Of a stretch of 64,000 nucleotides of DNA, positions 12,155-22,492 are shown in pieces; position 1 is the stretch's first letter, and the number at the start of each line of letters is the position of its first letter. The stretch lies in assembly GCF_964355755.1 (NCBI RefSeq), contig NC_092672.1, positions 19,216,501 through 19,280,500 on the forward strand, read 5' to 3'. Position numbers and translations under genes: made by a program. The stretch is from Antedon mediterranea (taxonomy: Eukaryota; Echinodermata; Crinoidea; Comatulida; Antedonidae). The notes under the pieces are model-generated. The model had not been told where the DNA came from, made no database searches, and worked only from the letters and a program-made list of their open reading frames with translations.

Positions 12155-12480
12155 TCAACTGCCACAGCAAGCACGTGATATCACATTATCATGTTATAAA
12201 TCGTTTTTTTTTTATTAATTAATTGTCGCTGTGATATTATTTCCAATACAAAGTTAGAATTGCAACGAACACAATGTAATGAATACAATATAAACAATTA
12301 TATTTATAGTATTATGTTCAGTTGGTGATGATCAGACAGAATTGTGTTATGTAGCTGTACAATACAGTAAAACAGATGTAATTTAACAACAACATTTTGT
12401 TTATTGAAACTTTAATAACAGTATTTTATTTCTGAAACAATTACAAAACTGTTGGCTACTAAAATTTGATCATAATTTAA
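12155..12480. other. AT-rich stretch after the integrase
   Basis: No gene or repeat recognised. It probably contains the unlocated right end of the integrase element and ordinary flanking DNA up to the TTAA at 12477-12480. Confidence 0.5.
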
Positions 12481-12826
12481 AGATATATTGTCCCCCTGAA
12501 AAAATATTTTTTTTAATTGTTTTGTTGAATATGTTATTTTAATGTCACATAATAGTTATTCACTTTCACAAAAAAATGGGTCTGAAAAAAAATTATTTAC
12601 CTAAGAAAACTGTAATTTAAAGCAAATAAATGGTCAAATTGGCTGGAAGACAATGAGTTTTGGGGTAATTTAACTGTTTAACTGTTTTGTCTTTCTATAG
12701 GTGAAATAATTTTTTTTTCTCGTTTTTTTTCTTATGGAAACAACTTCATTAAAACTGCAAAATGGCCTATTCAAAGTCCGATTTAAAAAATCTTTATTCT
12801 TCCTTAATTTGGGGGACAATACATCT
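12481..12826. mobile_element. TTAA-flanked MITE (copy 2)
   Basis: A 346-bp element with termini AGATATATTGTCCCC and GGGGGACAATACATCT, flanked on both sides by TTAA (12477-12480 and 12827-12830). The interior is T-rich and similar to the interior of copy 3 (57462-58010), for example around ATAGTTATT and AAAATGGGTC. No coding capacity. The right-hand TTAA supplies the stop codon of the adjoining HECT gene. Confidence 0.88.
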
Positions 12827-13721
12827 TTAAAGTTTTCCAAAACCCTTGCCATTTATGATGGCTTCCTCCATTAGAGTTGTGAATTCCAATGGATCGACAT
12901 ATCCACGGGGGAGGTGTAAATCCAACCCACATGTACTGGCTGTCGGGTAACCTCTCATCTTTCGCTCCTTACTAAAAAAATTTATATGTATCTGGTTGCT
13001 AAAACCAAGAGGGGGAATTGAGTCAGCACCAGTAACAAATGTTAGGAAGTCTCCAAGGGATGTCTTGGTCTTTTTATCTAAAATGCATAAAAATAAAAAT
13101 GTTAAACATTATGAAATAAAAAATGTATACTTTTTTCGTCTACCATTTACCCTTTCACCGCTCTTATTAGCATACTTTCGTTTTGGTACAAGGAATTACA
13201 AATAGGGTATAGCGGTATAGTTCTTCAAGGTAAAGTTTGTTCGTGAATACACACAACCTTGTTTCTCTCTCGAAGGGCTATATTATATAACTGTAAGGAA
13301 ATACGGTATTGTATCGTTTCGTTTCGAGCCCTGGGGGTACCTAATTTTACTTTGGATATTCATTCTCAGCCCGAAGGATTGGGGGGGGGGGGGGTATCTC
13401 AACACCCCTCCCCTCCCCCTGCATGTAACGCCCCATCTAGAGTTTACTTTAGTTTACATTAAAATAAAGATATAAATACTGTATACAATACCTTCCGACT
13501 CTTGTAAGAAAACCTCCAGACAATACACTGTGCCTTCCTCTTGACTTCGTAAATTGGAGCCTGCCTCTGAATATTCAACTGTCATTAGTGTCTTTAGTAC
13601 TTGCCGTGTCAGTCTTTTCCCCTCCAGAGTGAAAAGTGGGACAAATTGGTTTGGGTAATCTCTTACGTTTTCTCAAAGTACTCCCAATCCTTCAGTGAAC
13701 TGTCGGATTTCACTATGTGTT

Positions 13722-15348
13722 CTAGATTAGGAGAAAATGAATGCACCATGTAAATTATAATCACAATTAGCAAATAAAATGTGTTCACATTCATACGACC
13801 TGCACAATAATTCCAAGCCTTGATTTAAAGTTCAGCAATTTTACAGAAGAATCACCCAGAGCAGCCGTCAACCGACAAATAAAAACCAAAGGAGAATTTC
13901 ATTTGGATGGATTTCGATGGATTTTCCTTCACGATGCTTTTAAATCCTAATGCCAAAATGTTTCTCCTGTCCTGAACTAGACTTAAAATGGATATGAAAG
14001 GATTTTAAAATTTCACAAAAATTACTTTGTATGAATCCTTTTAATGTTAATAAACAGCACACAAAAAATTAGATTCAAATACCTAGTAGAAATTGAGAAA
14101 TAAACAAATTAAATTTTGGTATAAAACGTCCGCAAAATGGCCGACCAACTGGCACGCCATCTTAATTTTATGAACGTTCTATACGCACGTACGAGATCGT
14201 CAAATTTAGAGTTTGAAACACCCGGGGTTGTAGCCACGGCAGCAGTCGTTTTGTGATTGGTTAATGAATTTTAATACAGTCCAATCACCGCCTTGTCTCG
14301 TTCGCGGACTGTGTGTGGTGTAAACAAACCCATCCTCCTACACGAGACTCGCGTGTTGCAAGCTCCCTGTTGCTGCAGTCGTAGAAAATATCGATATTTC
14401 ACAAATCAATAAAAAGTTATGTCTGCAAAGATTGTACGTGAAAAGAAGAAAGTGTGTATTTGTACTTCTCACACTAAACCACTCACGCAGACTACAAATT
14501 AGGCTAGGTCTAGTAGACTATAGTTTCTTCTAAATTCGCTAGTAGTAGGCTAGGCCTACACATGGTCCATGGAGTTACTCCATGGTCTACAGTACAAGAG
14601 AGTACTGTAGTAGTCGCCGGTCCACCGACGAACCTTCAGGAAGTGGACAAGGCGCGGGCGTAGACGTATGTAAAAGGCGACGTAAATAAAAAAGGTAAGC
14701 TTGTGTTGAACTTGTTTTTGGCTCTGACTTTTGTTATTGACTAATATAGTAATATAATAATACTAATAATTAAAGTAGAGCAGAGGTGAGGCAGAGAGGA
14801 TTATTATAGTTTAGTTAGGAACTGTAGTGTAATTAAATAATAACCTCTTTCTGTTTGTTACCAAGTCATAAAATATAATACTATATTACATAGCCTATGT
14901 AAATACGCGAACGTGATTGGTTGAAACTGCATCACATGACTACCGCTGCGAGGATCGTAAATCGTATATATCCTCGAGAACGATGATATTGACTGTGTAA
15001 TTTTCGCGTAATTATCGTGTCCCCTGTCATTAATCATATAAATTCTCGAGTACGATGATATTGACTGTGTAATTTTCGTGTGCAACACTCGAGTTTGCCG
15101 ATAAATAAACAAAAGTCATCTACTCGATCTTGAACTCGGGTGGAATTGTCACTCCATCGCAAGACAACGTTTCATCCGCTGGGCCACGGAATTTGCTTGA
15201 AGAAATTAATCTTCTAAACTATTTAAGCTATGCATACATAGCGCCCTCATTTGTTATAAGTCCACCCTAAATGTGATGAAACACCGTTTGTGATTGGTCA
15301 ATACTCACGGTAGTAACCTAGTAACTAGTACGCGCTGAACATCCGGTG
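13722..15348. other. HECT intron segment with CpG-richer block
   Basis: No convincing coding exon. Around 14100-14700 CpG density rises and two inverted CCAAT-type sites occur (GATTGGTTAATG, CCAATCACCG), so an unrelated promoter is possible. A 36-codon frame starts at ATG within CCATGGTCTAC (about 14580) and stops just before a GTAAGC donor at about 14696; too short to call. Two direct repeats around GATGATATTGACTGTGTAAT lie at about 14982 and 15054. Confidence 0.4.
14140..14700. promoter_or_regulatory. Possible CpG-rich promoter
   Basis: A locally GC- and CpG-rich block in AT-rich surroundings, with ACGCACGTACGAGATCGTC, two CCAAT-type boxes about 40 bp apart, and a donor-like AAAAAG/GTAAGC at its downstream edge. 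It could be the first exon and promoter of a plus-strand transcript leading to the exon-like frames at 17725 and 18271. Weak evidence. Confidence 0.2.
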
Positions 15349-15357
15349 ATTCGGCTC

Positions 15358-17715
15358 GAATACAGGTCAACCCGTACCCATGCCAACTCGTACCCACCAA
15401 CTCGTACCCAAATTTTGGCTTACTCGTACCCAAAATTTTGGCTGACCCGTACCCATCATTGGCTGACCCGTACCCATCATTGGCTGGCCCGTACCCAAGT
15501 TTAATGCTATTTAAAGTATATTTATATTACATTTAAACCCAGTTTTATTAAATTTTTAGATACCAATCATATGTTCGATATTATAATGGCAAAAACTATT
15601 GACCTAAAATGTATAATAATATGTACAGACTCGTACGTAAAAAGCACAGCTTTCATCGTATTTGCGTACGTCGTATTTATTGGTAAAGTTAATACTTGAG
15701 GGCGCTGTTTTATATGGCTCTGTGGAAGATGTCAGTGGTCGGCTGTGCTGCATTCTATTTTTTTTTCATTTATGAGTTATTAATCTATTATTTTCTACGA
15801 ATAGTAGTACACGGAATTGAAATACCCACTAGTCTGTGATGATGAAAACTTGAATTATTAAAAGTAAACATAAATATCTTTTATACATAATTTGTATTTT
15901 CATTTTATTTTACAGATAATGAAGTAATGTGCTTTTTGAAAATCGTTTTAAAACGAATGGTTTTTGTTGTTTTGTTTTGCAAGTTTTGGAAAATATTAAA
16001 CTGTTTTAACATTTCGAAAATATTTAATACATTTTTAAATAGTCACTCGTATTTTAAAATCACGAAACTATTTAAGTGGATACCAGCCTCATTGCTGCTA
16101 TGAGCATTTAGTAGTAGATTAGATTATTGCCGTTTATCTAGTATACAATGACGGATGTAAGAGTAATAATAAAAGGTAACTACTGTACTAACCTCCAATA
16201 ATTTAACATTTAATTACAAACGACGACATTTGCTGTTATTACGTTTTCATTTTATAATGATTATTACTGTATTATTATGACTAAAAACCGAAATAAATAC
16301 TACTAAAACTTAAAAAAATCATCTTATCGCTGACAGATACGTAAGAACTCAGACACGTGTAGGTAGGCCTTCAGAACGTTTATATTATTTTAGTAAATAA
16401 GACGACATCCGTTGCCATGGAAAAACGATCGTAGTTCATTTCATTTGTCTTATTTGACACATTATAGAATGCGTATTTTTTTTTAAAAAAGGGAATCCCT
16501 CGTCAGCAAAAACACGTAGCTGTAAGTTATTGAGGAAACATCTACCAAAAATGTTTAATTACCGTAAACAAACAGATAATTTTACTGAATTATTTAAGAA
16601 AAAAAATAAATAGAAAACGATCATACGCCACATTGAACCTTTTGGACACACTACAAATGGACCCGTACAAATGCGTTTTTTTTTTTTTTATAATAAAGAG
16701 GAATCCCCATTCAGCAAAAACACGTAGCTGTTATAGAAGAAAATCTGCCAAAATGTTTAATTGCCTTAGGCTACAGTACGACAGTACGTGTATATGATCA
16801 TTTCACTGAATTATTAATAAATAAAATATATGGAAAATGATCATACGTCATTACTAAGTCGTCTCTTTGACGCCGGCCCTATAAATGCGTGTTTTTTATA
16901 ATAAAAGGTTAATCCCGGTCAGAAAAAACACGTAACACGAAATCTACGAGTAATTCGACCCCATAGCCCGGCAGGCTTTTCGCTTAAAACAGGGTGTTGT
17001 TAATTCAACCAATTTTAAATATACCAAATACAATAGAAATAATTACTTGATCGAATGTAATCAGGGAAGATAATTAGAATAAAATAAAAGAATAAAAATT
17101 GATAAGTATAAAATTATACGTTGTTGGTACTTTACCTGGGCTTAATTGAATTGTAATACTAACTATACAACAGTTAAAATATTTTTTTATTAATTAATGT
17201 TCTCTTACGTAAATAAAAAAGACACATCAAACATACGTTTATAAAACTATAATACTAGATTTAAATAAATGTTAACAAATATATGCCTAATTAAACGAAG
17301 TCTACAATCAAATCAATGGTCATTTTTATTAGCACACATTTCACCGAGACCTGTATGTAAAATAAAAAAACAATTTAAATATAAAAATATTCATACGGCA
17401 AAAGCATACCACTAGTTTTACGCCGATCAAATCATTACAAGTAATTATTCAAATTGGGTACGAGTAGGCCAAATAATGGGTACGAGTAAGCCAAAAATGG
17501 GTACGGGTAAGCCAAAAAATGGGTACGAGTAAGCCAAATACTTGGGTACGAGTAAGCCAAATATTTAGGTACGAGTTGACATGGGTACGGGTTGGTTTGG
17601 GTACGGGTTAGCCAAAGTGGGTACGAGTTGACCAATTATTTGGGTACGGGTTAGCCAAGTTGGGTACGAGTTGGCATGGGTACGGGTTGGTTTGGGTACG
17701 GGTTGACCAGCACCC
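15358..17715. mobile_element. Foldback-like element, tandem-array TIRs, family I
   Basis: The left arm (15365-15500) is a tandem array of ACCCGTACCCA / ACTCGTACCCA units separated by GCCAA or TTGGCT. The right arm (17455-17709) is a longer array of the inverse unit (GGGTACGAGTAAGCC, GGGTACGGGTTGGCC). Both ends read RGGTCAACCCGTACCC inward, or with one change. Direct 9-bp flanks ATTCGGCTC lie at 15349-15357 and 17716-17724, a good target-site duplication. The AT-rich interior has no protein frame but has three copies of a block (GGAATCCC, CAGCAAAAACACGTAGCTGT) at 16488, 16698 and 16906, and a GAAATCTACG block at 16938. Those blocks recur in the element at 42680-45193. Tandem-unit TIRs and 9-bp duplications are known from Drosophila Foldback elements. 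Confidence 0.85.
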
Positions 17716-17724
17716 ATTCGGCTC

Positions 17725-18294
17725 CTCTCGAAGATCGAGAGAAGACGAATTGTTTATTCGGCCTACCTGATTATAATGTTATTATTAATAGGCTTATTGA
17801 TGGAAATTCTTCTGTTAATTTAAACGACCTAGGCCCAAGTGAATATTTTATTGCCAAGGAATCATTAATTAGTAATTATCTGTATATTATTCTTCGCAAG
17901 GTAAGGTGTCTAGGCAGGCTTGTTTTAAATACAATACAAATACTATAGGAGGCCTAGCCTAGCTTCACCCAACCCAGCAGACTTGTTCTTGGCTATATAA
18001 TATAACAGATATTGCCTTTTATATCGGTTAAATATAAGATTTGACATCCCCTCGGGAATGATATTAAGTTCTCGGGGAATATATATTTCCCTCAGCTGGC
18101 GCTTCGGGAAATATATATTCCCTCGAACTTAATATCATTCCCTCGGGGATGTCAAATCTTATATTTAACCTCTAAGCAGTCAATATCTGTATAATAGTAT
18201 AGGGCCTAGAGGTAGGATTGAATAAAAATAATAGTTCATTTCCATCCATTTATTGGTCTTATCTTTGCAGATTTATGGAATCAACAGTACATGA
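17725..18294 (+). CDS. Exon-like frames of an unknown gene
   Basis: Not recognised. From about 17725 an open frame (CLFGLPDYNVIINRL, then DLGPSEYFIAKESLISNYL) runs to AAG and a good donor GTAAGG at 17900. A TTTGCAG acceptor at 18270 opens a short in-phase exon 18271-18294 (IYGINST then TGA), and AATAAA words follow at about 18331 and 18555. The residue composition looks more protein-like than random AT-rich DNA. Against it: no ATG lies in this frame outside the repeat array, and after virtual removal of the element at 15358-17715 a TGA sits just upstream in frame. A further upstream exon, loss of the start by the insertion, or chance are all possible. Confidence 0.25.
18026..18170. repeat. 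145-bp near-perfect palindrome
   Basis: Arms of about 65 bases (GGTTAAATATAAGATTTGAC, then CATCCCCTCGGGAATGATAT onward) face each other around CAGCTGGCGCTTCG. An outer inverted pair CAGATATTG (18006-18014) and CAATATCTG (18181-18189) extends the structure. It contains three near-identical CCCTCGGG-type motifs per side. Probably a fold-back MITE with almost no spacer; it could extrude as a cruciform. Confidence 0.9.
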
Positions 18295-18559
18295 GATGGC
18301 TTTGAAGAACTGTAATAGTACTACTGTAGTAATAAAATTGTAAACATCAAATTATATGGCAGAAATAGTGTGTGGAATGAATTTTATTGAATATATGTAT
18401 CATAATGAGTTTGGAACAAGCAGGATTTTTCAAACGGGACATAAATTACTTTTGAGACCTGAGTGATACATTTTAATTCTATCAACACCAGCCAGCTCCA
18501 TCATATTCAAGAGATGGATTCTTTCATAAATGTCCATTGTACATAGTATTTGGCTAAAT

Positions 18560-20364
18560 AAATAAAAAAAGAAGTACAGTAGTGGTTTATTTGTTTACAT
18601 ACCCAGACCCATTTAGATGGTTAAAAACAAACACTATATGTACTGTCTGGTAGTACATTACCATAGTTACAGTATGACTGTAACCCTAGCACTCGCGTCT
18701 AAAGAATTCTATTATGCATATTTTACTATTCTTCATAAATATTTAGTTCTGTAATTTTAATTGTCTGCGCTCATTCTATACTTGGTGTCTTAGTATACTG
18801 CATAAATGTATCGTGCAAGCATGATCCAAGTAGCATCTATTATAAAGTACGCTGGGCATCTTTCTATTCACCTGAAAAAAGGAAAATGAATAAGCACATG
18901 TTTATCTGCCCTCAAAACAAAATAATAATTTAGTATAATGTATTATGTAGGTTTGATCAACAGTTTAAAATAGCAATGCTCAGTATCTGTTACCTTAATA
19001 TTATAATTTCCATTCCAATCACTAAATACATTTGCTTATCCCGTCCATCAATTATCATAGTTGCACTCCAATTATAGACCTGTAGGTAGGTAAAAATACA
19101 AATGAATTGTTTATTTACTGTATACTGTACTGTATATGATACAAGCTGAAATACCCCTAACTAGGCCTGGCCTGTTATAACCTTTATTACTACATTAGAG
19201 AAAATCCACCTCTATTCATTTTATTGGGAATCATAATATTTAGTATTCAGTGTTGCCTAGCCTAGCTAGGTAGGCCCTAGGGCGGCCTGTAATAACAAAA
19301 AAATATTTTAATAATGCGTTAGTCAGGACACTACAGCACACAACAATATTAATAAACGTACTTATAAATAATGTGTATATACATAATACAGTAACACAAT
19401 TGTGCCTACCATTAACACCCTCAACGATACATCAAGGAGCATACGCTCTCAGCTCACCTCTGGCCGGGCGACTAAACACCGTATCCAGCAGTCATCACTA
19501 CTAAAAAGGCCTAGCCCCTAGGCCTAGCTAGCTCCAGGCCATGGCATTGTCAAACACCATTTACTCGTCCAACCGTTTCTTCAAAACGATGTTAACACCC
19601 GTGTTAACAAGACGATGTGGACGAATTTCCATCAATTTCAGTTAATTACAACGAAATAATAATAAAATGAATGTTTCAATAATACGTGTATAGCGAAATA
19701 AACATCGCTCGCGAGAGGAGGGTGAGGGTCGAGAGTGAGGCCAAGGTGGTCGACTCTGTGATTCTCACGCATGCGCAAAATAACTCCGTGTACCCAGCAA
19801 GATAGGCATTTGGCTATGAATTTCGTAAAAGATGGCCTTGAAAAACGAAATTAAAATCCGTTTAAAAAAAAACATGGTTGATAATATGAATTAATTTTAT
19901 TCGATTAGGCTAACATACTTATCCAAGAATAAAAATATCAAAGCGATAAGTAATTACTACCATGCTTTTGCATCAATCAATGATTTACTGCTAAATTCCT
20001 ATCTCTGTAATACAAAAATAACTTTTAGTGACGTCACAAAAAGTTTTTCACAGGTTTCTCAGGGGCGTTTTGAGGGCGTTGTCATCCTCCAAAACATTAA
20101 GTATGACTATGGCAAGCTTAAAACTGATTGATCTACACGTTGAGCCAATAAAATGATATTGCTAGGAACCCTTTCATATCCATTTTAACCCCTTGTGATT
20201 TTTCTTAAGGAAATATGCATAATGATACCGTACTATTTCTTGGATTAAAAAGGGCTAGTAACTATTGTTTACATACATACATATCTATATCTAGTTTACC
20301 CGCGTCTAACACTGAATAACCATGTGCTTAAAATATATTATCATTACTAGGCCTGTTACGTTAC
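18560..20364. other. HECT intron segment, mostly featureless
   Basis: AT-rich with scattered AGGCCTA words. The only structure seen is a CpG-richer part at 19430-19800. Confidence 0.5.
19430..19800. promoter_or_regulatory. Possible promoter-like CpG block
   Basis: It contains GGCCGGGCGACTAAACACCG, a run of GAG/CGAG-rich sequence, and ACGCATGCGCA, which resembles the NRF1 core GCGCATGCGC. No transcript start or exon can be attached to it, so the call is tentative. Confidence 0.2.
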
Positions 20365-20835
20365 CTGTAAAACAAAAAATGCTTCAACAGACTTGACACG
20401 ACTTGTTGTTTTTGATTGAAATCCGAGTTATACAACGTCATGACTCCTTGATCTGCCACCCAATCCGATAATTCATGTGAAATAGTACGGTACTCATCCG
20501 TCGTTTGGCAATTTGCAATCTGGATAAAAAGATACTGTAATCAAATTCTTTACAAATATACAAAAATTAAATACAAATTCATCGTAAGCCTATTAGGCCT
20601 ACACGTGTGATAAAAGACAATGTAGGTCTACACGTTTTGCCGCGTGTATTATAGGCCTATTAGGTTTGGGTTAAATAAGTTTATTGTGGTTTCTGTAGGC
20701 CTACGTGTTTTAAAAAATAATCAGACCGTAAATAACAAAATTTATATTTAAAAAAATGTAAAAAAGAAATTGTATTAATTTAACTTTTGCTATTTTAATA
20801 TTTATTTATTTATTTTTATTTTATGTCTTTAGGCA

Positions 20836-21105
20836 ATGTGGCCAAGGATTACCAATAGTGAATTAATCACTGTCCTATCAGATAGGTGGTAATCCCCCTG
20901 ATACAGGGGCTATTGTGTGAACCAGTTCACCGGGGTAACCCCCTACTCTTTTTCGAATAATGAACTGGGTTCTTTAAAGTACACACAGGTTATAACTGTG
21001 TACACTGGACCTACGGTTTATAGTCCTTATCCGAGAAGACTTGTTCCACCACCAGAACTAGGAGCGAGTCGGCCTCGAACCCTTGCCGATGTTAGTAAAA
21101 GTTAA
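20836..21105 (-). mobile_element. tRNA-related SINE
   Basis: On the minus strand a B-box-like GGGTTCGAGGCC occurs near the start, followed by a conserved-looking body (TCTTCTCGGATAAGGACTAT, then GAACCCAGTTCATT) and ending near a GCCACATTGCC motif. A B box plus a non-tRNA body is the layout of tRNA-derived SINEs. The A box is not clear, so the 5' end may be truncated. It lies in the HECT intron between exons 21235-21499 and 20365-20519. Confidence 0.6.
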
Positions 21106-21779
21106 ATTAATAACATTTCTTAAAAATGTTATAAATAAAAAGTCCGTTAGGTAACGTATAGAATATTTTAACATAACAAATATTCCCATAAGTTATTTGA
21201 TGCCTTGTTAGAATGGTAAACGAAAATCACTTGCCTTTGCTATCTTGCCTCGGACATCTATGTCACACACACTATTAACGTCCGAAAATCCATTTGACTT
21301 TAACCCACACATTAGCTTGAAAAGCTCTGGTTGCAAAGTTGGTAAGCCCGGACCTCCATGCAATAGACTCCATGCAACGAAACTACCAGCCATAGCATAT
21401 TTGCGTTGCTCTAATAGCTCTATGTTATGGGTAAAATTTTGTTTCCCCACTTCTCCTTCCAGCACTCCCAACTGTTCGCAAACTGCTTTCATTAGTAGTC
21501 TATATAAATCAAAGTGCACAATAAGAATTATCAGAAAAGCGCAACCAGTATACATTGTTTAAAATAAATATTGCTCAAAATGTTACTGTAACAATAAAAT
21601 ACACACATACATACATACGTGCGTATACACTGGGCATACGAAACCAAAGATACAAAAAAATAAAAAAGTAACCAACAACGTCCAAACCAAAAAGTATGAG
21701 GGATACGCCTTTGTCATTAACTAGATTTTTTGTCTACAATTGCATTCCGGCCAGTACCCCAGCCAAGTGCGAAGGCTTG

Positions 21780-21857
21780 TTTCGCACGGTTCAACATCCG
21801 TCAGGGGGTATCTGGAACCCGCCGTATCTGGAACCCGCCCCGCCTGTTACGCCACTG
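21780..21857 (-). mobile_element. hAT-like terminal fragment
   Basis: Read on the minus strand it begins CAGTGGCGTAACAGGC and continues GGGGCGGGTTCCAGATACGG. CAGTGGCGTA-type starts are common in hAT transposons. A duplicated GTATCTGGAACCCGCC unit lies inside. No partner end was found, so this is a remnant. Confidence 0.5.
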
Positions 21858-22492
21858 TATATAGTGTTAATTATAGGGAGTTTTATAAAAAAAATTATAC
21901 AAATAGCACTATAGTACATTGCAAGAATAATCACCAAGTACTAACAATATAAGACAATGTTTAGTTGAGCATGCACATAGATATCAGTAATGTGTCCAAT
22001 AAAGGTCCAAACCCAACATTTCTCTTGTAGGTCTTTCTTTCTTTCTTTCTTTATTCTTTCTTTCTTTATTAAAAACAAACCAATTGGCAGCAAATCTGCT
22101 GAATTGCATGGTAAGGGACAATATACATTCAAAAGACAAGTAAAGTAATAGTCATTATTAAACAAAATTATCGCAATTACAAAATATATGTAAATGTAAA
22201 CATAACGTTAAAAAAAAATAGTCTTATTGCAAGGATATAGTATATACATTATTACTTAATTACAGTATAAAAATATAATCTTAAATTTAAGTTGCAGTAT
22301 TTACATTGGTTTCTTAATTAAAGTCGACTTCAGACAAATAGATAATTACAATTATACATTTACAAAAACATTAAATACAAAATTAAATGAGAATTAAGAA
22401 TAAAATGAGTCAAATTCAAGAAATTTCTACTAGGCCTATATGTCAAATTAATTAATATCTGGTTACATTATACATTTATTTTCTTTTATTAT

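Larger units (their letters stand above)
10169..12175 (+). mobile_element. Integrase-domain element, copy A
   Basis: The left end is defined by comparison with the inverted copy at 30988-32205: similarity starts at TACGAAAGCCTATTA and continues through the AATTCG tract into the coding region. Copy A retains a later coding segment to 12154. The right terminus cannot be fixed because copy B is truncated; 12175 is a minimum estimate. Order: left end, palindromic tract (10205-10728), short leader, integrase gene. Outside the common left end the flanks of the two copies are unrelated. Confidence 0.75.
12827..21499 (-). pseudogene. HECT-domain E3 ubiquitin ligase, 3' part, one in-frame stop
   Basis: Four minus-strand exons with matching phases: 21499-21235, 20519-20365, 13721-13492 and 13077-12827. 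The product would transfer ubiquitin from an E2 to a substrate lysine through a cysteine thioester. Visible landmarks are the N-lobe (LLHGGPGLPTLQPELF), the segment ending LLKHFLFYR, the QFTEGLGVL region, the C-lobe (FLTFVTGADSIPPLGF), the active-site loop YPTASTCGLDL with the presumed catalytic Cys, and the C-terminus GFGKL-TAA. The style resembles G2E3-like HECT proteins. Exon 21235-21499 ends in AAG then GCAAGT, a GC donor whose phase fits the next acceptor. Exon 13492-13721 contains TGA at 13673-13675, which would remove the catalytic C-lobe, so the copy is disabled unless this is an allele or an error. The 6.6-kb intron holds a Foldback-like element and a palindrome. Exons upstream of 21499 were not found. 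Confidence 0.85.

Noticed and set aside
11794-12174. 126-codon minus-strand frame opposite the integrase
   Set aside because: Antisense shadow of the second integrase segment, which has family resemblance on the plus strand.
13673-13675. TGA read as selenocysteine in the HECT gene
   Set aside because: HECT ligases are not known selenoproteins, the position is not the catalytic cysteine, and no SECIS element was recognised.
13801-13980. Plus-strand frame EESPRAAVNRQIKTKGEF and minus-strand frame RRNILALGFKSIV
   Set aside because: Both look somewhat protein-like but have no matching splice phase with the HECT exons and no recognised family; they may be chance.
21208-21555. Single 115-aa gene on the minus strand
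   Set aside because: Only the part from 21499 to 21235 resembles HECT sequence; both ends are intron read-through past splice sites.
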